Below are positions 8,014 through 17,431 of a stretch of DNA of 64,000 bases, one piece after another; within the stretch, counting starts at the first letter, position 1; each line of letters opens with the position of its first letter. The stretch is from Monomorium pharaonis. Taxonomy: Eukaryota; Arthropoda; Insecta; Hymenoptera; Formicidae. A program made the translations under genes and the position numbers. Where the stretch lies: NCBI RefSeq assembly GCF_013373865.1, contig NC_050472.1:248001-312000 (forward strand). Direction: 5' to 3'. Below the pieces are notes generated by a model. It ran no database searches and was not told where the DNA came from. It saw only the letters and a list, made by a program, of their open reading frames with translations.

Positions 8014-8562
8014 AACGAACGTGAAAGAACGGGTACAGAACAGAAACCGAACAGAAAAAAACAGTATCAGAACGGAAAAAGAACAGAAACGGAACATAAT
8101 GGAACAGAAAAAAACAGGAATGGAACGGGTACAGAACGGAAACGGAACAGAAAAAAACAGGAACGGAACGGATACAGAACGGGTACGGAACAGAAAAAAA
8201 CGGGAACAGAACAGGGAAAGAACAGAAACAGAACAGAAAAAACAGGAAAAGAACGGAAACGGAACAGAAAAAAACAGGAACGGAACGGATACAGAACGGG
8301 TACGGAACAGAAAAAAACGGGAACAGAACAGGGAAAGAACAGAAACAGAACAGAAAAAACAGGAAAAGAACGGAAACGGAACAGAAAAAAACAGGAACGG
8401 AACGGATACAGAACGGGTACGGAACAGAAAAAAACGGGAACAGAACAGGGAAAGAACAGAAACAGAACAGAAAAAACAGGAAAAGAACAGAAACGGAACA
8501 GAAACGGAACAGAAAAAAACAGGAACAGAACAGACAAAGAATGGAAACGGAATAGAAAAAAC
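8014..8562 (+). repeat. 117-bp tandem repeat made of GAACRGAAA-type subunits
   Basis: Three near-identical 117-bp copies (starting near 8150, 8267 and 8384) are embedded in shorter degenerate hexamer- to nonamer-scale repeats. The period equals 39 codons, so any reading frame that is open in one copy stays open across the array. On the plus strand it gives a Glu/Asn/Arg/Lys-rich stretch fused in frame to the integrase. Confidence 0.9.
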
Positions 8563-8575
8563 AGGAACGATCGGT

Positions 8576-9532
8576 ATGCGATCCATGAAACCACCGAAAT
8601 CCAATATTAGTTCCGAAAGGCGACGACTCGTCGAGGAACTGCATGCTCCGGCGAGAAGAAGTTTTCAACGAAGACACGTCATAGTTCGAGGCTACGACGA
8701 TCTATGGCAGGCTGATATCGTCGAGATGATTCCGTACTCACGTTTCAACAAAGGCTATCACTACATACTCACCGTCATCGATGTGTTGAGCAAGCACGCG
8801 TGGGCCGTTCCGCTCAAGAGCAAGGGTGGAAGCGATACAGCTGATGCTATCGTCGAGATAATTCGAGAGAGCGCAAGATGCCCGAAAAATTTACAGACTG
8901 ATAAGGGAAAAGAGTTTTACAATGCCGATGTGCAGAAAATATTGAAAAAACATGATATCAATCATTATTCAACGTACTCGGTAATGAAGGCATCGGTCGT
9001 CGAACGGTTTAACCGTACGCTGAAAAACGACATGTGGAAGAAGTTTACACTCAACGGCAATTACAAGTGGATTGACCTGTTACCGGATCTCGTGTCAAAT
9101 TACAACTCTCGGAAACACCGAACTATCGGTATGCGACCCGTCGACGTAACCCCTGCTGTGGCTGAAAGACTCTTGAATACGGTGTACAGTTCGATAAAGA
9201 TTGCTGGTCGAGCGAAATTTAAAGTTGGTGATTCTGTACGCGTGAGCAAATTTAAGACAGTCTTTGAAAAGGGTTACACACCGAATTGGACAACCGAGGT
9301 GTTTAAAATTATTAAAGTACAGCATACCAATCCCGTAACTTATTTACTAGAGGATTATCGCGGAACATCTATAGTTGGAGCGTTCTACGAGCACGAGTTG
9401 CATCGTGCGACTCACCCGGACGTGTATCTCGTGGAGAAAGTATTGCGCAGGAAGGGTGACAAGGTTTACGTCAAGTGGTTGGGATTCGATGGATCACATA
9501 ATTCGTGGATTCACAAAGACAATGTCATATAA
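8576..9532 (+). CDS. Polinton integrase with C-terminal chromodomain
   Basis: From ATG 8576 the protein is 318 residues; the frame is open upstream to 8021 through the 117-bp repeats, but only from a GTG. The rve core has Asp47 (LWQADIVEM), Asp109 (QTDKGKEF) and Glu143 (SVVERFNRTLK), the retroviral-type catalytic triad for strand transfer. An SH3-like region follows (FKVGDSVRVSK). Residues about 283-318 form a chromodomain: YLVEKVLRRKGDKVYVKWLG then SWIHKDNV, with the aromatic cage residues present. The domain likely steers insertion to methylated histone tails, as in other integrases that carry one. I saw no clear HHCC zinc domain at the N-terminus. The frame is intact. Confidence 0.93.
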   Translation: MRSMKPPKSNISSERRRLVEELHAPARRSFQRRHVIVRGYDDLWQADIVEMIPYSRFNKGYHYILTVIDVLSKHAWAVPLKSKGGSDTADAIVEIIRESARCPKNLQTDKGKEFYNADVQKILKKHDINHYSTYSVMKASVVERFNRTLKNDMWKKFTLNGNYKWIDLLPDLVSNYNSRKHRTIGMRPVDVTPAVAERLLNTVYSSIKIAGRAKFKVGDSVRVSKFKTVFEKGYTPNWTTEVFKIIKVQHTNPVTYLLEDYRGTSIVGAFYEHELHRATHPDVYLVEKVLRRKGDKVYVKWLGFDGSHNSWIHKDNVI

Positions 9533-10036
9533 GAATATTTTCTTTATTATAATCATATAAAAGTGTAATGTAAATTTATAAAAATAAAAATACAGTTTTT
9601 TTTAATAATAAGTATATACGAGACTTCTTTATTACCTATCCATCCATTGATCATCCTTAATACATTTTCTTATTAATACGTATTATAAAATGTATAATGT
9701 AAAACTATAAAATGTAATCAACTTTAATTATTCTTAGTATTAATTTTTTTAATAGAAAATTAACATAAAAAATGCGTACTATAAAATACAAATTACAATA
9801 GTATAAAAAAAAGTTCATAAAAAATACATAAAATGTAATATATGTGTATAATATAAAATACATGAAGCGCTAAATGTAAAATTATAAAATAAGTGTAAAA
9901 TGTAAAAAATAATAAATATAAACTATAAAATATATGAAACGCTAGATGTAAAATTAATAAATATATGTAAAATATAAAATACATGGTAAATTAAAAGTAC
10001 ATCATGCGCAAAAGATAAAATATATACAACTATATA
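9533..10036. terminator. Convergent AT-rich 3' region of integrase and PolB
   Basis: About 500 bp of A/T-rich sequence with repeated TATAAAATGTAA-like words and no gene. AATAAA-like signals occur on the plus strand near 9580-9590 and as TTTATT (minus strand AATAAA) near 9540. It probably carries polyadenylation sites for the two convergent genes. Confidence 0.5.
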
Positions 10037-13000
10037 TTATAAGGGTATCCGATAATGTCCCCACGGTAACGTTTCGATTGAATCGGGTACGAGATATCTC
10101 TTGTCGTCGTACGGACTTAGAGCAATTTTCGTTTCGGCTACCGTGTATACTTCGTGTAACTTGGATCGTATACACGACTGGCAACGCGTCATCTCGATCT
10201 CATCTCTCAAACAGCGGGTGTAATCTTCGAACGTTATGGCTCGCGCTATTACGTTATTCTTTACACCTTTTGCTTTTTTGGTGTCTTTTTTCCCGTCCAC
10301 CTTCAACGCGTACATTTTTGCTCTAAGTCCGACAAACTCGGTCATTATCGCACCATTGTTTTCGTCTTTCATTAGACCCGGTATTTTTTTATTTTTAAGA
10401 GGCATACCGTACACGTTGTCGACCGGATAATCGCTCGTGTCGAACCTAGCGATATCACGTTTCATCGTCTCATAAACATCATCGCACTCGACATGGTATA
10501 CGAGACTGTCGGTGTCAGTGTACATGACTTTACATTTGTCGCGATAAAGAGGTAGCATGTACTCGTGATGAAATTCGTACAGACACGTCTTAGAAATATC
10601 TAAAATGCACATGCCTACGTAAATCGGTTTATTGAATTTTATCTTGAGTTTTTTTAGTTCAACGGCAATAAGATTCTCTGAAAAAATGCTACGACTATGA
10701 AAATTCGGTTTCGCGATCATTGCCTCTACACCATACCGACCTTTCCATTTCGTCAATAATTTAACGTCAACGTGATTACGCACATTCTCCATGGTTTTCC
10801 CGAATACCGCGTTATTCATTAATTTATACAAGTTTTTTTCAAAATCATTTTTGGCGCGAGTTCGGAATTGCGTGTTTAATTCTATGTATTTACATAGCCA
10901 TGGAGATTGCGCGAATTTTAATACGCGGTGTATCTTCGCGATACAAAGACCGTGACGCGTACACTGCTGTAGGTTTCGGTAATGTATGATGTAACGTTTT
11001 TTATCGTAGAGCGTGGCGAGAAGTTTACATTCTCGCTTGCCGGGCGGTTTATCGCGCGTCGGGCAGAAAGGTAGGTCAGTGTGCCGATCGTGAAGGTCTC
11101 GAGGATACTCGAGATCGACCTCGAGAATGTATCCCGTGGGTGAATCCGGAGCGATAGCGTTCACGTCGAAATTTGAAACGTCTTCGACCCATTGAAATTC
11201 AGTGTAGGGTAACGGCTGACACATCGCCCAGCCGTACAAATTATTAATGTCAAAGTACATAAGGTACGACGATGGTTTCGATGGGTCGTACGTCTGCATA
11301 TGTTTGTTGTTAGCCTGTGCGTATCTGCCTGAACATTGACTCAGACCACCGCGTATACCGCGTTCGATAAACATTATCATGTCTATGTCCGTAAGCAATT
11401 CAAAAGTAATATCGGTATATTTTAACATAGCGTCCCACGTGTATCCGGGGAGAGTGTAATAATGCGCGGGATCGAGACCGTAACTTTCTAAACATTTATC
11501 GCGGAAATTTTCAAAAATGTCAGCTAACAACAAGACATCCGTTTTCAGATATAGATCGCTATATTCACCCAACGTTCGAATTGAGAACCGATGCCAGACG
11601 TTGACGGCGTGTGCGTAATCGCTCTCGGATACTGTATTGGAGGTCAGAGAACTATAAAAGGATTCGAGTGGTGGTAAACATGTGTCTTCCAATTTTTCGA
11701 CGCGGTCAATGTACTCGTATGGAAATACGCCTTTCCGTGTCAATAAATCAAATTCTGCGTCGGATAAGTGTAAAAATTCGGAACGTACAATTTTTAAATT
11801 TTCTTTATCCAGAAATGATGCTAATTTCTCAAGACTAGCATTTAAAAATTTATATGAATCTATAAATCTTAACTTTATGTGATTATGTGCGTCTAATTTA
11901 TCGGCGGTACTTATGACATGCTTTGTAAAAGAAATATACTTTTCTTTCGTGATGGGTAATAAATCAATTTTTCCTTTGAACGCTGTGGCTATTTCCTTGA
12001 TAATAAAATGAGAATCGTATCCGGATAAATTATGGAAGACTACCGGTATGTATAGCACATTTTGATAATAGAGGTTGCAAAGCGAATGCGCGGGACCGCG
12101 GTAACGACCGGTCAGATGGCAATGATCGCGCACCCGCTTATCATCCGGCGCAAACGGTTTTTCGCAAATATGGCAATGTGTCGCGCTACGGTATGCCTCT
12201 AATTGTTCTTTCGATAACATCCCCATGGGGACATTGGCGCATAAACGAATCTTAACGTTATGTGCTAAATCTTCAAGTTGCTTAGCGAACCACAACACGC
12301 AATCGGGATCGCGACGAAACCGATACACGGATAACGTATCGTCGTACGAACATCGCACATAATACGCTATGCTATATACCTCGTGTTGTTGGTAGGCGTA
12401 TGTCGTCGACTCCGTGTCAGGTTGCATCTTCCGCAGCACACATTCGAGATCGGCGTATACGACGAAGGGCACTCGTTCCTTGTTGTGTATGTTACGGAAG
12501 CTCAGCCACTTATCTTTTTCATCTGGTAGTTCGACAGCACAGTCATTCAACTTTTGGCAGTCCACATTGTGCGATTGTAACTTTTCATCGGAACTGAAGT
12601 AATGTAGGCATCTGCAAATAACAAAGGAAAAAAATATTTTTTTTTACTGTTATTTGAAACAATTTATAAACACATTCATTAAGAATTATTACTCACCGAT
12701 CGCAAATGTATTTCTTGCATACATGTTTGCTCAATTGCGATCCCACCAGGCGGGACAGATTTTTGATCCATGTGAAGTGACCCACGTTGTTATCCCCCGG
12801 ATCTTGCACGTACAAAAGATTGACATGCTTCTCCCTCTTGTTATCCGTGAGCCGTAGTGGAAAAATTTTATCCTCTTCGATCCCGTACACGTTGACCGAC
12901 ACATCGTTGAGTCTCTCAAATTTCCCAATGTCTTTTAATATAACGGGAAACTTGATGTCGTCGAACTTTAAGACTGTCGTATAATGAGGGTACAATGACA

Positions 13001-13796
13001 TTCTATCACTATGTTTCTTTGTAGGATATAGAGCGGCGATCACTGACCATGCAAAGCACGCATTGTCATTCGATTTAATGTTCACAACTGCTTTTTTCAA
13101 CATTATTTCTCGCGGCAATGTTACGTAACATCCCGCGTGTAGAGGATTATATTTGTTCACGTTTACAGTTAAATTGAGAATTCGTGAAAGCGCCCACCCG
13201 CTATCGCGTTCTTGAAACTCTTCAAGTGACGCTAACGTGGGCTCGATAACACACCGCTCGTACCATTGGTCTAAATCCAACGTTTGAAAGAGTTCACAAT
13301 TTTTTGTGGTGATACTCTTATTAGCGCTTTTTTCACCAGTCACAAATACACCGTTGAACGCGGTGTTTACTTTTACACAGTTGTGTTTTTGTAGAGCGCC
13401 CCGCACACGCTCGAGCACTATACCCCCGGCGTCTTCGAGAAATTGTCGCGGCTCGATATAGTTAGTATTGATAACCGCACCGGTCAGCACGCGATTCTCA
13501 AACGCGGTATCTATCTCGCGCCACACGAGTCTTTCCGCGTTATCACTCGCGTAATCACCGCCGACGTGCACGAAACGTCTTTGTAATCTTGTCTTTTCAC
13601 CCTCGAGTCGCGCGATTCTCGCCACCAACGATTGTTTATATCCGACGGCGAGCCGAGAACGCTTGACGCGGCTATGTTCCTCGAGCCGTTGTACACACTC
13701 ATCACATCGCTGCAACCACGTAAAACACTCGCCCAAAGTAACGACTCTGTTCGCTTGCTCCAAGAGCTCGCGTTCCTCTAAATCGAATTGTTCCAT
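10037..13796 (-). CDS. Protein-primed-type DNA polymerase B, two exons
   Basis: Exon 1 is 13796-12697 and exon 2 is 12611-10037, joined across an 85-bp intron with GTGAGT donor and TTTGCAG acceptor; about 1224 codons in all. Exonuclease motifs: DLE near residue 421, NLSGYDSH near 561-568, and YLKTD near 721. Polymerase motifs: DINNLYGWAM (A, near 821), KLMNNAVFGKT (B, near 963) and YTDTDS (C, near 1064). A zinc module CHIC...DHCHLTGRYRGPAH...CN is inserted near 513-545, as is usual in Polinton PolB. A C-x2-C finger is restored by the splice. The enzyme replicates the element, presumably by protein priming at its ends. Exon 1 is less conserved and rich in charged residues. Confidence 0.93.
12612..12696 (-). 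other. Spliceosomal intron in PolB
   Basis: On the minus strand the donor reads CG|GTGAGT at 12697/12696 and the acceptor has a T-rich tract and TTTGCAG ending at 12612. Without removal the frame stops at once (TGA at 12693-12695). Removal restores a codon split 2+1 and continues a CxxC zinc-finger motif. Confidence 0.85.
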
Positions 13797-13819
13797 GTTT
13801 TAGCGTCTTTTCGCACTTT

Positions 13820-14044
13820 TTAAATCACGTTACATTCTTCAACGGAGCACTTGCACGTGACACGTCTACATGATTTGCAGCGTCGCACCGAATCTTGCAC
13901 TTCATAGTGCATTTTTTTGCATTCTTTTTCATGCAGAATGTAAACAGAGGTTCTCATCATGATCCCAAAATGATCATTATTCTCATCGTCTTTATAAGCA
14001 TAACGATTGCATGCATTAAAAAAATCATCATACGTGCGCAGCAT
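13820..14044 (-). CDS. Small cysteine-rich ORF upstream of PolB
   Basis: 74 codons, ending CKSCRRVTCKCSVEEC, a dense Cys cluster that could bind zinc. The N-terminal half (RTYDDFFNACNRYAY) is not recognised. It is 23 nt upstream of PolB and 10 nt after the next ORF's stop, so it belongs to a compact minus-strand cluster. Function unknown. Confidence 0.55.
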   Translation of the reverse strand: MLRTYDDFFNACNRYAYKDDENNDHFGIMMRTSVYILHEKECKKMHYEVQDSVRRCKSCRRVTCKCSVEECNVI

Positions 14045-14054
14045 ATTTGTTATT

Positions 14055-14393
14055 TTAGGATTTTTTTAAGAACACTTTAACCATATTATTTATCAACAAT
14101 TTGATACACCTTCCAATACCAGCAGGAATTTTAATGTACATAGTATCGTATTCACGTAGCATCTTTTTAGCGATTTCATCATTCGGACACTGATTCAATG
14201 CCATGGTATATATTTCCTGTCTCACGTGATAAGGCCAGGGATAAATAGATTCATTCTTTATATACACTCTATGTATCGCAACGCGTTCAAGCGTTCCACG
14301 TATACCAAGTTCTCGATCGCGTATAAATTGCACTGGTGATATTCGTTTATTGTTAAGAACATATTTGATATCTTCAATGTCCTCCTGATCCAT
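14055..14393 (-). CDS. Small ORF of unknown function in the PolB cluster
   Basis: 112 codons, starting MDQEDIEDIKYVLNN and ending in a basic amphipathic tail (LLINNMVKVFLKKS). No motif was recognised. A TTTAAATA sequence lies about 15-20 nt before its ATG on the minus strand. The spacing of neighbours (10 nt and 26 nt) supports a real gene. Confidence 0.55.
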   Translation of the reverse strand: MDQEDIEDIKYVLNNKRISPVQFIRDRELGIRGTLERVAIHRVYIKNESIYPWPYHVRQEIYTMALNQCPNDEIAKKMLREYDTMYIKIPAGIGRCIKLLINNMVKVFLKKS

Positions 14394-14419
14394 GTTGTAC
14401 GGTTATGTATTTAAAGTCT

Positions 14420-15031
14420 TTACAAGCCGCACACTGGGCACATGTTGCGCGGAATTATCACGTACATGGATTGACGGCAATTCGAGCAAGCCCTATGATC
14501 CAAATTTTCTAGCCGATCCGTTTGATGCTCCCTAACAGCACTCATGCCTTTTCTAATGTCCCACATGTCAATCATACACTCGGCACAGAGAGCTAGAGCA
14601 CCACCCGTAGAATAAAAGAAAAATAATGCGCAATGTTCGGAACGCTCGTTCAAGTTAAGAAAATCTTCGTGTGAAACACATTTTTCCACGCGATCGACAA
14701 CATCAATGGAATAGCTCGTAGAATCACTAGCATCGGATACTAAGCTGTCTTCATCATCCTCGTAGAAATTTTCGAAATCATCAATCACTATCATATCTTC
14801 ATCGTTGGAGTTTTCATAATCACTGCCTGCAATATCAATATCTTCTTTATCGTCCGCGATATTCACAATTTCTATATCGTCCGCGATATTCACAATTTCT
14901 ATATCGTCCGCGATATTCACAATTTCTATATCGTCCGCGATATCCACAATTTCTGTATCGTCCGCGATATCTATAATTTCTGTATCGTCCGCGATATCTA
15001 TAATTTCCACTTTATTTAACTGATTAGCCAT
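14420..15031 (-). CDS. Acidic repeat protein with C-terminal zinc-binding motif
   Basis: 203 codons. Residues about 8-65 are six to seven copies of a nine-residue unit (consensus DDIEIVNIA), encoded by nearly identical 27-bp DNA repeats. An acidic linker follows (DDFENFYEDDEDS). The C-terminal half has CAEC, a His/Cys-spaced HRACSNC and CPVC, which together look like a treble-clef or RING-like metal site, with a hydrophobic ALFFFYSTGGALALC helix before it. Function unknown; it may be a regulatory or virion protein. It is the first gene of the PolB cluster, transcribed away from the element end. Confidence 0.6.
   Translation of the reverse strand: MANQLNKVEIIDIADDTEIIDIADDTEIVDIADDIEIVNIADDIEIVNIADDIEIVNIADDKEDIDIAGSDYENSNDEDMIVIDDFENFYEDDEDSLVSDASDSTSYSIDVVDRVEKCVSHEDFLNLNERSEHCALFFFYSTGGALALCAECMIDMWDIRKGMSAVREHQTDRLENLDHRACSNCRQSMYVIIPRNMCPVCGL
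14843..15010. repeat. 27-bp coding minisatellite
   Basis: About six copies of a 27-bp unit (TCGTCCGCGATAT plus CACAATTTCTATA-like spacer) within the acidic repeat protein. Three central copies are identical or nearly so and the outer ones diverge, which suggests recent slippage or unequal exchange in the middle. Confidence 0.9.
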
Positions 15032-15450
15032 TTTTCAAGTTATAAATTTCACGATACTTAGAAATTAATTCACAGGACTTTGATTCGTTCAGGTTGAAGA
15101 CTTCACGCTTACTGTGGCACCGTGCTCTTCCAGACCAATTATATTTCACCCTTAGCCCTTTGTCTCATACATTTGTTTATAGTTATGCATAAATAGCCGC
15201 TTAGAGCTGTCGGGTGATAAATGTCGATCAAATGTTTAAATACTTTAGCTACCGGTGCTCACTGCCGATTCATTATCTAGAAATTAAGCTGCCGACGGTT
15301 CGGCTCTCCGTGAGATTAAAAATTTGGTTTATAACAAGCAGCTACCGGATATGGTTAACGTTATTTGTTTTTTTAGCTTCCAAGAGCTACCAAATAAATT
15401 TATCAGCTGCCGACGATTCGGCGCTCCGTGCAATAAATATTCTAGAAATT
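15032..15450. other. Promoter flank of the PolB cluster and start of terminal region
   Basis: No gene supported. Near 15037-15045 the minus strand reads TTTATAAC about 10 nt before the ATG of the acidic repeat gene. A direct repeat with GCTGCCGAC(G)-TTCGG and CTCCGTG occurs at about 15290 and 15406. Confidence 0.5.
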
Positions 15451-15852
15451 TTTAATTGTTTATATCAGGTTGCAACTCGCATATTATTTTACTTAAAAAA
15501 TGTTTAACTGATAAGTGACAGAAAAACCCATAGATAAAAATTGTTTATACCTACCCTTAGCCGCAGGGGTCTAATTGTTTATATCAGGTTGCAGCTCGCA
15601 TATAGTTTTACTTAGAAAGATTTAAGTAATTGTTTATATCAGATTACAACTGAGATTACATAAATGCTCATACCGATAAACGGTTATCGACTGGTATTGT
15701 TTATATCAGGTTACAAACTAGCATGTTGTTTACATAAAAGTTTGTACTGATAAGCGGCTGGGATTTGTTTATATCAGGTTACAACTGAGTTTATATAAAA
15801 ATGTTTTATATCAGGTTACAACTGAGTTTATATAAAAATGTTTACACTGATA
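15451..15852. repeat. Six imperfect repeats with TTGTTTATATCAGGTT core
   Basis: Copies begin near 15451, 15575, 15629, 15695, 15763 and 15802. Each has a TTTATATCAGGTTRCAACT-like core and most are followed by an AT-rich stretch and CTGATAAG. Position at the outer edge of the last Polinton gene suggests the terminal inverted repeat or subterminal binding sites, but the other terminus is not available for comparison. Confidence 0.75.
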
Positions 15853-15854
15853 AG

Positions 15855-16096
15855 CCCCCCCCCCCCTCCCCCCGCAACGTCATACCCCCCGCGACGTCAT
15901 ACCCCCCCTGACGTCATACCCCCCCGTGACGTCATACCCCCCGTGACGTCATACCCCCCTCCCCCCGTGACGTCATACCCCCCCCCCCCCTGACGTCATA
16001 CCCCCCCGTGACGTCATACCCCCCGTGACGTCATACCCCCCTCCCCCCCCGTGACGTCATACCCCCCGTGACGTCATACCCCCCCCCGCCCCTCAC
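15855..16096. repeat. C-tract array with TGACGTCA palindromes
   Basis: Nine exact TGACGTCA sites plus two variants (CAACGTCA and CGACGTCA near 15875 and 15892) spaced by runs of 6-14 C and the word TACC. TGACGTCA is the CRE/ATF palindrome. The complementary strand has G-runs able to form quadruplexes. Whether it belongs to the Polinton end or to host satellite DNA is unknown. Confidence 0.9.
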
Positions 16097-16100
16097 CCCC

Positions 16101-16931
16101 CTGAGATCCCATGGGTCAGAACCACCCTTCTATTCCTACTACTCGCGGACAGTTCCGGTATTCTGCATGTTTTTTCTTAATGTTAAAACAGAGTTCTACT
16201 TTTTTAAACTGTCTCATGTTAACACAATTTTAAGAAGCTGAAATCCAAAGCACGACAAATTAATTTTTCATTGTCGGGCTTGGATGCCGTTTTTAGATAT
16301 CTGGCGGAGGGCAATTGATCTCTACAGTTCTCGTATTCTCTGCTGTTTTTTCTTAGTTTAATACAGAGTGTCTAACGATTCTAACTTGTGTACAAACATT
16401 TTAAGAGGCTGAAATCAGCCCGAACAATTAATTTTCAATTGTTCGTGCTGGAGGTTGTTTTTAGACTATCGCGCCAATTCGCCACAAGTTCTGTATTCTG
16501 CTGGAATGGGTTTTTTTAATGTTAAACAGAGTTCAACGTTCTAAGCGTGTGTACACAATTTTAAGAGGCATGAAATCAGCCCGAAATTAATTTCACTTGT
16601 CGTGCTGGATGGTTTTTAGATATCTGGCGACATTCTCCAAAGTTCGTAGTCTGCATTGTTTTTTCGTTAATGTTTAAAACAGAGTTCTAACGTTGTGAAC
16701 TTGTGTAACAATTTTAAGAGGCCTGAATCAGCACGAAAATTAATTTTAATTGTCGGCTGGATAGTTTTAGGATATATTTGGCGACAATTCTCGACCGTTC
16801 TCGATTCTGCATTGTTTGTTTTTTTTTCTATAGGTTTAAACAGAGTTTCTATCGTTTAAAACTGGTACACAATTTTAAAGAAGCTGAAATTGGCACAAAA
16901 TTAATTTAAGTTCGTGCGGAGAGTTTTTAAG
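16101..16931 (+). repeat. Degenerate ~155-175-bp tandem repeat ending at a gap
   Basis: Five copies, recognised by TCTGCATTGTTTTTTCTTAATG-like starts near 16163, 16339, 16498, 16652 and 16805, then AACAGAGTT, ACACAATTTTAAGA and a hairpin-like ACAA-TTAATTTT-TTGT-CG stretch. Copies differ mainly by single-base losses in homopolymers, which suggests unpolished long-read sequence next to the gap. No gene. Confidence 0.8.
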
Positions 16932-17431
16932 NNNNNNNNNNNNNNNNNNNNNNNNNNNNNNNNNNNNNNNNNNNNNNNNNNNNNNNNNNNNNNNNNNNNN
17001 NNNNNNNNNNNNNNNNNNNNNNNNNNNNNNNNNNNNNNNNNNNNNNNNNNNNNNNNNNNNNNNNNNNNNNNNNNNNNNNNNNNNNNNNNNNNNNNNNNNN
17101 NNNNNNNNNNNNNNNNNNNNNNNNNNNNNNNNNNNNNNNNNNNNNNNNNNNNNNNNNNNNNNNNNNNNNNNNNNNNNNNNNNNNNNNNNNNNNNNNNNNN
17201 NNNNNNNNNNNNNNNNNNNNNNNNNNNNNNNNNNNNNNNNNNNNNNNNNNNNNNNNNNNNNNNNNNNNNNNNNNNNNNNNNNNNNNNNNNNNNNNNNNNN
17301 NNNNNNNNNNNNNNNNNNNNNNNNNNNNNNNNNNNNNNNNNNNNNNNNNNNNNNNNNNNNNNNNNNNNNNNNNNNNNNNNNNNNNNNNNNNNNNNNNNNN
17401 NNNNNNNNNNNNNNNNNNNNNNNNNNNNNNN
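16932..17431. other. Assembly gap (500 N)
   Basis: Exactly 500 N, the same as the second gap, so a placeholder of unknown true length. Apparent frames running through it are meaningless. Confidence 0.99.

Larger units (their letters stand above)
1..16100. mobile_element. Maverick/Polinton (adintovirus-like) element, left end outside window
   Basis: The interval encodes in compact layout the hallmark Polinton proteins: PolB, retroviral-type integrase, FtsK/HerA-like packaging ATPase, adenain-like cysteine protease, and two capsid proteins whose sequence style matches insect Polinton major and minor capsid proteins. Gene blocks are arranged as minus (1-3878), plus (4173-9532) and minus (10037-15031), so one divergent promoter region lies near 3.9-4.1 kb and one convergent junction near 9.5-10.0 kb. 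All core frames are open (PolB after removing one intron), so the copy looks recent. The left terminal inverted repeat is not in the window, and I could not define the right terminus; it should lie between about 15.4 and 16.1 kb. By the family, the element is a self-synthesising transposon and possibly an integrated virus. Confidence 0.93.

Noticed and set aside
7765..8677. Long minus-strand frames rich in Phe, Ser, Cys and Val across the 117-bp repeats
   Set aside because: They are the antisense shadow of the GAACRGAAA repeat; a period divisible by three keeps all frames open.
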